From: Actinomycetaceae bacterium
Lineage (GTDB): Bacteria > Actinomycetota > Actinomycetes > Actinomycetales > Actinomycetaceae
DNA length: 64,000 nt
NCBI GenBank assembly: GCA_028724905.1
Contig: JAQYTG010000018.1
Coordinates: forward strand, 310,001-374,000
Reading direction: 5' to 3'
Shown: positions 52,736 to 60,733 of the stretch, piece after piece
Layout: each line of letters opens with the position of its first letter
Numbering within the stretch: the stretch's first letter is position 1
Position numbers and translations under genes: made by a program
The notes under the pieces: model-generated
Databases searched by the model: none
Told to the model about the DNA's origin: nothing
What the model saw: the letters and a program-made list of their open reading frames with translations, nothing else

Positions 52736-53392
52736 TCAGATCCGTTCTCCGGTTTTGCGATTCCTCCAACTGATGCGATAGCGCTCATCGTAACGCCAAC
52801 GCGGCGTCGCCCCGCGGAGCTGAGCTGCTTCTCGCGCGCAGGCCACGCAGCTCGCCGGCACTTGCGGACGTCGATAGCGGGCAAACTGGTGGCCAGCGGC
52901 GCAACGTCCTTGCCACAGCGGGGGCAGGTGTGGCATACCGTTCAAGCTCGCGCGAGGCTGTGCCCCGATGGCCACGGCCATGCGCTTCCACGTGGCATCG
53001 TGATGATGCCCCGCACCCACCAGCGCGTGCGCAATCTCGTGCAGTATGACGCCGCGTACAGCTTCCTCCGAGTATATGCGCATCAGCGGAGCGGAGAGTG
53101 TGATCTGCCGCTTGCTAAAGTTCGTCTGGCCAGCGCGCTTACGGGCGTGATCGAATCCGAATGCCCAGCTCTGCCCATCGCCGGTACCGGCAGCGAATGC
53201 GGCACCTCTGCTAGCTTCACCCCCGCTAGCCGCGCCTCTGCCGTCACCGACGCTGCTAGCACCGCCTCCGTAAAATGCGTCGCCGTCACCGCTACTAGCT
53301 GCGTATCCGCCACCATTGTTAGCACTGCCGCCGAGCAAACCATGCTCGGCCATCAACTCCAGGGCTAGCTCTCGCACATCGTCAATATCCAT
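52736..53392 (-). CDS. SprT-like zinc metalloprotease domain protein
   Basis: 218 residues from the ATG at 53392 (MDIDDVRELALELM). HExxH motif in VILHEIAHALVGAGHHHDATW with the third His ligand downstream, and a zinc ribbon CAAGHQF...CVAC near the C-terminus. Between the N-terminal helix and the core lie ~50 Gly/Ala/Ser-rich residues (ASSGDGDAFYGGGASSVGDG), absent from normal SprT proteins. The frame is open upstream to 53689; that part is Cys-rich and hydrophobic without family likeness and is left out. Confidence 0.85.
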   Translation of the reverse strand: MDIDDVRELALELMAEHGLLGGSANNGGGYAASSGDGDAFYGGGASSVGDGRGAASGGEASRGAAFAAGTGDGQSWAFGFDHARKRAGQTNFSKRQITLSAPLMRIYSEEAVRGVILHEIAHALVGAGHHHDATWKRMAVAIGAQPRASLNGMPHLPPLWQGRCAAGHQFARYRRPQVPASCVACAREAAQLRGATPRWRYDERYRISWRNRKTGERI

Positions 53393-53823
53393 ACTGACAC
53401 CATCCAACAGCACGACTCGCCTGAGCGCAAGCGCTGCTACCCACATCCACCATTGGCACACAGCAGCCACACAATACAAGCACACAATGCAGCCGCACGG
53501 CATTCTCACACCGCCCACGGCGTCACAGTTGATACAGCGTCGGTGGCGTTTATTATTCAGCAGCTGTTGGGCAGCAAGGTACCGCCGCCCAAATGTGCTA
53601 CGAGCAGCTTGCATTGCGGGAGAGACGTGCCATGTCAGGCTGCGTACTACCGCCTCTATGCGTATTACCATCTGGCCCACCGTTACCACTCAGGCAATAC
53701 TATTTGGCTAGCCTGCTAGCTATTCTGGGTGACGTCATCAGTTGGGTATCACCACTGGCTGCTATCACTGGGCTAGCTGCTATCACAGGCTGGCCGCCAT
53801 TGCGCCCTGATGACGTACAACGC
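53393..53823. other. intergenic, no supported gene
   Basis: Holds the untrusted upstream extension of the SprT-like frame and short GCTAGC/GCTATCAC repeats (53707-53790). Confidence 0.4.
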
Positions 53824-53861
53824 AAAATTGGGGAGCCCCACAATCGAGACTCCCCAATTTT
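53824..53861 (-). terminator. intrinsic terminator of the HU gene
   Basis: 12-bp perfect stem AAAATTGGGGAG/CTCCCCAATTTT with a 14-nt loop; the A/T ends supply T-runs on both strands, so it can act bidirectionally. Confidence 0.85.
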
Positions 53862-53949
53862 CGTTTCAACTGACGCGCCAATTTCAGCTGATGTATGAAC
53901 GGCTCATGCGCTCAATTCAGCCTATTGACTACATTGCGCTTCACCTAAC

Positions 53950-54228
53950 TCAGGCCACAGCCTTCTTCAGAGTGGAGCCAGCGGAGATCTTCACGCCATA
54001 GCCAGCTGGGATATCAATCGGCTCGCCAGTGCGCGGGTTGCGGCCTTTACGAGCAGCGCGGTTGGTGCGCTCCACGCTCATAAGACCGGTAATTTTCACG
54101 GATTCGCCAGCTGCGAGTGAATCCACCAGCACGGTCTGCAGAGCCGAAAGAGCCTTCTCTGCATCCGTCTTGGTGATGCCAGCCTCGTCAGCAATCTTCG
54201 CAATAAGTTCAGTACGGTTGAGGGACAT
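53950..54228 (-). CDS. hup: HU-family DNA-binding protein
   Basis: 92 residues from the ATG at 54228 (GAGAGGAAA upstream). Typical HU: NRTELIAKIADEAGITKTDA, GRNPRTGEPIDIPAGYGVKI with the DNA-bending beta arm. No Lys/Ala-rich tail as in the two-domain mycobacterial HupB, so it is the short form. Nucleoid protein and possible phage integration host factor. Confidence 0.95.
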   Translation of the reverse strand: MSLNRTELIAKIADEAGITKTDAEKALSALQTVLVDSLAAGESVKITGLMSVERTNRAARKGRNPRTGEPIDIPAGYGVKISAGSTLKKAVA

Positions 54229-54489
54229 AGAATTTCCTCTCATAGGTTTCTCATCATTTATCATTTTCAGGCTCATGCGAGCCACAATTTTGGGCTCGAT
54301 TGAGCCACCACAAGAAATGTAGCGGAATTTCAAGGAAAAGCGTGAATCCCACCCGCGTGTTGTGAGATTTGACGCCTGTCGTCACTCACAAACGCTCAAT
54401 TACGCTCATATTAGTAATCTGCATCACTCACACAACCAGCAGCTCAACGCTTCCCAAGGAGCTCCCCCACACAAGTCCTCCGAGACGGA

Positions 54490-55620
54490 CTACGCCTCCA
54501 TGAGCGCCTGCCCCCAATACGTATCTGGCGACGTCCCTGGCGCAATCCAGTAGACTGCTGAACCAATGTGCGTACTGTACTCGTTGAGCAAATCAGACTT
54601 ATCGAGACGCTTCTGGATCGCCGTAAACTGCTTATCAGGATTCTTTTGGAAAGCAATCCACACCAAGCCAGAGTTCGTCGATGAGTTGACGTGCGGGTTC
54701 AGCGTGTCGTCATAGGCGTAGGCACGCCGGCGCAGCGCATCGTTGGGCAAACCATCTTGCTCGCGGGAAAGAGCCAGATGCGAATGGCGGTCAATCAGAT
54801 AGTTCCCCTGCTCATCCACGGCATCCATGTCTTCTTCATCAAACTCACTAGCACCGCCAGAGAGCGGGGCTCCCGTGTGATAATCCCTCCCAATCACCTT
54901 ACTGCGGCCAGCCTCATCGAGCTTTTCCCAAATATCCAAGTGCAGAGCAATGCGGCGAATCACCATAATGGATGAGTTATTGAGATAGGCCTGATCGGAC
55001 TCAATCCATACCTGCTCCGCCCACTCTTCAGCTGAGTGCGGATTCACCGTGCCGTCGATTGACCCCATCGGATTACGTGGGGTAGCTCCGGCTGGAGCAG
55101 CGCCGAATGCATGGCCGAAGCCTTTCTGCATCCACTTCACATGAGCCACTGGAAGCGCCGTCTTGATCATCATGCGCGCCGTCATAAAAAGCGTGACGGG
55201 ATCGTCGCAGCATATCTGAATCACCAGATCGCTCTGCCCCCACCTGGGCTGCAAATCGTCGCGCTCAAAAGCCGGAATATCATGCAGACCTTCAGGCTTA
55301 AGGTCACTCTTGCCGATGAGATCAAAGATACGTTCACCAAAACCGGCTGTGACTGTCAGATTAGCCACCGCCTCCACCATTTCCCGCCCGTAAAAACCAG
55401 GCACATCGGCGGCGCGCCCCTGGGTGAAATTGCGAGCGAGCGCCGTCCACTCTTTCAGCAAATTCACTAGCTCATCTTTGCCCACGCCGTCATTCAGATC
55501 AAAAGCCAGCACCTCCAGATGGGCTGGCCCCGCCTGCATAATGCCGCTCTGCACATCCCCATCAAAAGGCTGAATGGCGCTCACCAAAGGCAGATCATTA
55601 GCCACATTCATCACAGTCAT
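54490..55620 (-). CDS. DyP-type heme peroxidase
   Basis: 376 residues from the ATG at 55620 (AAAGGA upstream). Carries the family GxxDG motif in MGSIDGTVNPH and the heme-ligand His region further on (DRHSHLALSREQDG and ALRRRAYAYDD). No signal or Tat peptide, so it is cytosolic. Ends with no visible encapsulin-targeting tail, and no encapsulin gene is near. Uses peroxide to oxidise dyes or porphyrin-like compounds. Confidence 0.93.
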   Translation of the reverse strand: MTVMNVANDLPLVSAIQPFDGDVQSGIMQAGPAHLEVLAFDLNDGVGKDELVNLLKEWTALARNFTQGRAADVPGFYGREMVEAVANLTVTAGFGERIFDLIGKSDLKPEGLHDIPAFERDDLQPRWGQSDLVIQICCDDPVTLFMTARMMIKTALPVAHVKWMQKGFGHAFGAAPAGATPRNPMGSIDGTVNPHSAEEWAEQVWIESDQAYLNNSSIMVIRRIALHLDIWEKLDEAGRSKVIGRDYHTGAPLSGGASEFDEEDMDAVDEQGNYLIDRHSHLALSREQDGLPNDALRRRAYAYDDTLNPHVNSSTNSGLVWIAFQKNPDKQFTAIQKRLDKSDLLNEYSTHIGSAVYWIAPGTSPDTYWGQALMEA

Positions 55621-55838
55621 GGATTGTCCTTTCTCGCGTCTCTCGCGCCTATCACACTCACGTCGGCATCTCATAGATCCTCGCATAGCTTCAAAAACTC
55701 CGCGGGGCTTTCGCAGCAGCGACGATGCAACGCCTTACTCACCCATCTTATGCCTATTTCTCCCCTCGGCGTTGAGAAAATCAGTTGAGCGATGCACGGC
55801 CTTGTGCTACCTCAGACTCGGTGCTGAAGCTAGCCTTG

Positions 55839-57056
55839 CTAGGCCAGGCTATGAATGAAAAGCCCCGAAGCGAGTTTGGGCTCAAACCAGGTGCTCTTGG
55901 GCGGCATGATCTCACCGGCGTCACTCACGGCCATAATATCGTGCACTGACGTGGGAAAAAGACTAAATGCGACGCCGCTGCTCCCTGCCGCTTCCTCCAG
56001 CGCGTGCGTGCCAGCCCCTCCGCCGATAAAACTGATGCGGGCATCAGTGCGTAGATCGTGGATGTTCAAGAGTGGCTCAAGCACTGTACGGGTGAGGATG
56101 GAAGTATCCAGATCTGCTACCACAGCGCCACTGAGCGCACCCACATAGCGCACGGCATACCACCGTCCACCTGTATACACCCCAAATTCTGCGCGAGATA
56201 GCGGCTGGGCGGCATCCGCATCTGCCACTTCACGAACGTCGAAATCAGCGGCAGCTAGCGCCGCAATAAAATCCGCACTCGAACGGCCAGCGAGATCAGC
56301 CACCACGCGGTTGTAAGCGAGCACTTTCAGATCGTCGGCAGGGAAAATCACTGCCATGATGGAAGCTCTCGGATCGTCCGCATCGAGGCCGCGCTCTCCA
56401 GCTACCTTGACGGCTGAGGCGGAGCGGTGGTGACCATCGGCAATGTACAGGAAATCGACAGGGGTAAAAGCGCTCACCACAGCGTCGCTCACCTCGTGGC
56501 TGAGTGGCCACAGCTGATGGCGCACGCCGTCATCCGAAGTGAAGTCATAGCTGGGATCGGCTTGCTCCAACGCCCGCTCAACGAGCTCATCAATGCCACC
56601 GCTGCGGCGATACATAAGAAATACCGGCTCGGTCTGAGCATTTGTGGCTTGAAAATGGCGGATGCGATTTTGCTCTTTTGCCACCAAAGTGCGTTCGTGT
56701 TGTTTAATAATGCCATCGCGGTAGTCTGCCACCCGCACGCAGGCGACGATTCCCGTCTGCACGTGCCCACAACCATGCTGCCGATAGACGTAGAGGCGAG
56801 GATCGTTATCGTGTATGAGAGTGCCGGAGGCCTCAAAATTCTCCAGATTCGCGCGAGCTAAATCGTGAGCTTGCTGATCGTCTTCATCTACCGTATCGGG
56901 CAAACCAATCTCCGGACGAATCACCGAGAGGAAGCGATGAGTGGGGGCGAGCGCAGCGGCTTCAGCGCGCGTGAGTACATCGTAAGGCGGGCAGGCAAAG
57001 GTAGCAGCTTCACGCTCGGCAGGGCGCCATGCAGCAAATGGGATGATAGAAACCAT
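55839..57056 (-). CDS. DUF1015 family protein
   Basis: 405 residues. Family markers: ACPPYDVLTRAEAAALA at the N-terminus, RLYVYRQHG, GIIKQHERTLVAKEQNRIRH and YIADGHHRSASAVKVA. This family is found mainly in anaerobes and is not assigned a firm role; the DGHHR and KxHExT motifs suggest a phosphoryl or nucleotide-binding site. It is divergent from the MMPL gene. Upstream of and probably separate from the DyP gene. Confidence 0.9.
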   Translation of the reverse strand: MVSIIPFAAWRPAEREAATFACPPYDVLTRAEAAALAPTHRFLSVIRPEIGLPDTVDEDDQQAHDLARANLENFEASGTLIHDNDPRLYVYRQHGCGHVQTGIVACVRVADYRDGIIKQHERTLVAKEQNRIRHFQATNAQTEPVFLMYRRSGGIDELVERALEQADPSYDFTSDDGVRHQLWPLSHEVSDAVVSAFTPVDFLYIADGHHRSASAVKVAGERGLDADDPRASIMAVIFPADDLKVLAYNRVVADLAGRSSADFIAALAAADFDVREVADADAAQPLSRAEFGVYTGGRWYAVRYVGALSGAVVADLDTSILTRTVLEPLLNIHDLRTDARISFIGGGAGTHALEEAAGSSGVAFSLFPTSVHDIMAVSDAGEIMPPKSTWFEPKLASGLFIHSLA

Positions 57057-57457
57057 AACTAATCCTTTGATCGAGTGACGATGATTGAGCAGTCTTGGTA
57101 CGGCCTGGGCAGCGTGAGTGCGTGGCGCGACGTCGTTCCCATCAGCCCCTTATCCATCAAGCCTCCGGCACGACGCAGCTGACGCGCAGCAAACACCGAT
57201 AGTCATTTTATATCGGCATCCCAGCCGCTGCCCTAGCGCATAAGCCCTAGATGCATGTGAGGCACCGGCTCATACCCACGATCCGCGGGTGTATTCCGCG
57301 GGTGCATTCCAACGAGTCGGGCTAGACGCGCACTGAGCACCGCCGTCACGCCAGGTGAAGATATTAGTCTGATAGATATTTCCACTCGCGATTTGAAGGT
57401 TTATCAATACTGCTGAGAGATAAATCGCTATGATAGGTACTAAGAGAAAGGATTGTG
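57057..57457. other. divergent promoter region, DUF1015/MMPL
   Basis: No gene. The last 100 bp is AT-rich with CTGATAGATA and TTTATCAATA (57369-57410), loosely inverted, a possible repressor site for the exporter genes. Confidence 0.4.
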
Positions 57458-60400
57458 ATGAGTTCGGTTCTTCTTAAGATTGGCCGCTGGTGTGCGCGCC
57501 ATTCTTGGAGGGTGCTCATTGCTTGGATACTCGCTCTTGGCGCTCTCGGATTTGGTTTCAGCTCCGTGGGGATGCAGCTATCGAACTCGTTTAATATCTC
57601 ATCCACAGAATCCATGATAGGCGTGGATATTTTGCGCGAACGCCTGCCCCAAGCCAGCGGAGTATCTGAAACCGTGCTGATCTCTGTCTCAGATGAGGCT
57701 TCACCTGATGGGGCTGCATTTGAGGGCACCTCTCTATCTGATGCAGCCACTGCCAGCGCAGCCACCGCCGCAGACTCTGCCACATCTACTGCTGCCAATG
57801 AGCAGCCCACTTCTAGTGAGCAACCTGATGACGGCGGACAGCCTGGCGCTGGCGGGGATCTCGCCATCGACCAGCACCGAGCTGCCATCGAAAAATTCGT
57901 GAGCAACGTCAATACAATTTCCGGCATCTCGATGGCCTCCGATCCTTTCGCTGAGCAAACGCGAGCCATCACCGCTGACGGCAAACACGCCCTTATACAG
58001 GTGCAGACGGATTCCACTGTGGCTGCCTACTCTGCCAACGCCGACGGCAAGGCCAACACCGTCAAAAATCAGATTGCCAGCTACGCCCGCGAGCTCGAAT
58101 CGTCAGACCCAGCACTCTCAGTGCTGATTGGCGGCAATATCGGCCAGACGGCCGGCGTCGAGCTCTCCATTATCGAAGCTCTCGGGGTGCTCGTAGCCGC
58201 CGCCGTCCTCTTCGTCACCTTCGGCAGTCTGCTCGCTGCCGGCATCCCGATTATTTCCGCCGTCGTCGGCGTGGGCGTGGGGATGCTCGGCATTTTGGTG
58301 GCCGCCAATTTCACAGATATCAACGCCGTCACCCCAGTGTTGGCAGTGATGATCGGCCTCGCCGTCGGCATTGACTACGCGCTGTTTATTATGAGCCGCG
58401 CCCGCGAATATCTGGTACAGGGGATTTCCCCCGTTGAAGCTGCTGGGCGGGCGGTGGCTACTGCTGGATCGGCAGTGGTTTTCGCTGGCATCACCGTGAT
58501 TATCGCGCTGTGTGGCCTCGCGGTGTGCCGGATTCCTTTCTTGACGGCGATGGGGGTCGCAGCTGCATTTATGGTAGCGGTAGCCGTGAGCGTCGCTCTC
58601 ACAGCTATCCCCGCTTTCCTTGGACTACTAGGGAAACGCTTGATCCCCAAAAAGCCCAAGAAAGCTGCCCGTCTCTCACCGGCGTCACCGGCAGCTCCGG
58701 CGTCTTCGGTATCACCAACGCCTCCAGCATCTCCGGCGTCACCTGCAACTCCTGCATCTCGGGCGTTTCCAACCTCGGCTACATCAGCTGCATCGCTTAC
58801 TTCATCCACCGCATCGGCGGTGGTTGCCGCAACCGCATTGCCCGCAGCAGCCACCTCCTCTGGTTCCCGCCTAGCCACTGGTGGTTCCCGCCTAGCCACT
58901 GGCTGGATTGATGCCGTCATGCGTAGACCGGCTCTGTTCGCCATAGCGGTGATTGCGCTGCTTGGCGCCGGATCGGTGCCTTTAGCTGGCCTGTCTCTCT
59001 CGCTCGTTGATAACGGATACGAGCAGCCTGGCACCCAAGTGCGCGAGACGTACGATGCCATCTCACGCACTTTCGGAGAGGGTTATAACTCCCCCATTAT
59101 TGTGATTGCCGATATCGTACAGAGCACCGATCCGCTGGGGTTGGTGAGCGATCTCTCTGACGACCTGGCCGCTATCGACGGCGTGGAGAAAGTGGCGATA
59201 GGGACGCCCAACCAAGACGCTTCCCTCGCTTTTATCGAGCTGATTCCCTCCACCGGCCAAGCCAATCCAGCCACTGAGCGAATCGTCAATGATATTCGCG
59301 CCGATGCTCCCGCTCTCGAACAGCGTTACGGCATTTCAAATCTGATGGTCACGGGTATCACGGCTGTCGCTGTAGACATTGCTGCGGTACTCAACGATGC
59401 ACTACTCCCGTTTGGGATCGTCGTAGTGGGGCTGTCCATTATTTTGCTGATGATCGTCTTTCGCTCAATCGCGGTACCGCTCACGGCCACTTTAGGCTAC
59501 GTGCTCTCCCTCGGAACGGGGCTAGGGGCAGTTGGTGCAATTTTCGGCTGGGGCTGGCTCGCCGATCTCTTCCACGTGACCAAAGTCGGCTCCGTTATCT
59601 CGTTTTTGCCGGTAATCGTGATGGGTATTCTCTTCGGTCTAGCCATGGACTACGAGGTATTCCTCGTCTCCCGAATGCGCGAGACCTGGATCCACACATC
59701 CGACGCCCGCAGAGCTGTGCGTGAGGGGTTCATCGGCTCCGCTAAAGTAGTGACGGCAGCCGCCCTCATTATGACGTCCGTCTTCGCGTTCTTCATCCCT
59801 GACGGCAATAAGTACATTAAGCCTATTGCCGTGGCTCTCACCGTGGGCATCTTCGCCGATGCATTCTTGGTGCGCATGACGTTCATTCCCGCCATCATGG
59901 CGCTGCTGGGTAGGCGCGCATGGTGGATTCCGGCCTGGCTAGAAAAACGGCTGCCTATGGTAGACGTCGAAGGCGAGGGCTTGGCTCGCACGCTCGAACA
60001 TTCAGACTGGGTGGATCGTCACGGCGAAGCTGAAGTGCGGCTCGACTCTGTGAGCGTGGGTGACGCCAGTGGCGACGTCTTCTCCGAATTGTCGCTCATC
60101 GTGCGTCCACGTCAATTTGCTGTGGCGCGTCTCGACACGTTCCTTGCCCGCTCCACGCTCGCCGCACTGCTCGCTGGTCGAATCCAACCGCACGACGGCG
60201 TGAGCGTGATCTCTGGCCGTCCGCTGCCCGACGGTATGTCTGCCATTCAAGCCTCCACGTATATGCTTGACTATCCCGATGCTTCCCTAATTCCGTACAT
60301 GACGCGGCTCGTGGTGTGTGCTGATCCGCCAATGCAAGCATGGGCAGCCCTAGAGCGAGCACATCAACGCGGGATCGCCGTGCTCGCTATCGTGGCTCCT

Positions 60401-60733
60401 GACTATGAGCTTCCCCTGTCGGTGCGTGCCATAGCCGCTGACGCCATAGCTCAAGCAGCGCAGGAGATAGCGGTGATAACGGTGCCCAGCGCCGACGACC
60501 CTGACGATCTCGCTAGCCGCGACGCCGCCGGCACCCCCACTCCCCGCAACGCTTCTGGCTCGGGGCGGAGTTCTGGCTCTGCTACTCACCGCAGCGGAAA
60601 AATCGCACGCACCTCAGCTCGACTCACCTCGGCGGCTTTCACATCGGCGCGCCATGCTGCACATTCGGCGCTTTCTCGCCGCTCAGAGCACGCAGATTCG
60701 CCTCAGAGCAGTCAGCATAGGAGCCAGCCATGA
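57458..60733 (+). CDS. MMPL/RND-type transporter with degenerate ABC-like C-terminal domain
   Basis: 1091 residues from the ATG at 57458 (AGAAAGGA five bases upstream). Two RND repeats, each with a periplasmic loop and six helices (helix blocks ~180-390 and ~640-830). DYALFIMSRARE and MDYEVFLVSRMRE carry the Asp-Tyr proton-relay motifs. A Pro/Ala/Ser linker (~400-480) is coded by short repeats. The last ~230 residues resemble an ABC ATPase fold (VRLDSVSVGDASGD, then LLAGRIQPHDGVSVISGRPL) but the P-loop reads ARLDTFLARSTLAA with no GxxGxGK. It cannot bind ATP normally. Coupled by ATGA to the YhgE/Pip gene. Confidence 0.88.
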   Translation: MSSVLLKIGRWCARHSWRVLIAWILALGALGFGFSSVGMQLSNSFNISSTESMIGVDILRERLPQASGVSETVLISVSDEASPDGAAFEGTSLSDAATASAATAADSATSTAANEQPTSSEQPDDGGQPGAGGDLAIDQHRAAIEKFVSNVNTISGISMASDPFAEQTRAITADGKHALIQVQTDSTVAAYSANADGKANTVKNQIASYARELESSDPALSVLIGGNIGQTAGVELSIIEALGVLVAAAVLFVTFGSLLAAGIPIISAVVGVGVGMLGILVAANFTDINAVTPVLAVMIGLAVGIDYALFIMSRAREYLVQGISPVEAAGRAVATAGSAVVFAGITVIIALCGLAVCRIPFLTAMGVAAAFMVAVAVSVALTAIPAFLGLLGKRLIPKKPKKAARLSPASPAAPASSVSPTPPASPASPATPASRAFPTSATSAASLTSSTASAVVAATALPAAATSSGSRLATGGSRLATGWIDAVMRRPALFAIAVIALLGAGSVPLAGLSLSLVDNGYEQPGTQVRETYDAISRTFGEGYNSPIIVIADIVQSTDPLGLVSDLSDDLAAIDGVEKVAIGTPNQDASLAFIELIPSTGQANPATERIVNDIRADAPALEQRYGISNLMVTGITAVAVDIAAVLNDALLPFGIVVVGLSIILLMIVFRSIAVPLTATLGYVLSLGTGLGAVGAIFGWGWLADLFHVTKVGSVISFLPVIVMGILFGLAMDYEVFLVSRMRETWIHTSDARRAVREGFIGSAKVVTAAALIMTSVFAFFIPDGNKYIKPIAVALTVGIFADAFLVRMTFIPAIMALLGRRAWWIPAWLEKRLPMVDVEGEGLARTLEHSDWVDRHGEAEVRLDSVSVGDASGDVFSELSLIVRPRQFAVARLDTFLARSTLAALLAGRIQPHDGVSVISGRPLPDGMSAIQASTYMLDYPDASLIPYMTRLVVCADPPMQAWAALERAHQRGIAVLAIVAPDYELPLSVRAIAADAIAQAAQEIAVITVPSADDPDDLASRDAAGTPTPRNASGSGRSSGSATHRSGKIARTSARLTSAAFTSARHAAHSALSRRSEHADSPQSSQHRSQP

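Noticed and set aside
53393..53689. N-terminal Cys-rich extension of the SprT-like protein
   Set aside because: No family similarity, no ribosome site at the far start, and the internal ATG gives a normal SprT N-terminus.
58375..59070. Long antisense frame opposite the MMPL gene
   Set aside because: A shadow of the Ala/Ser/Pro linker codons, without start context or family features.
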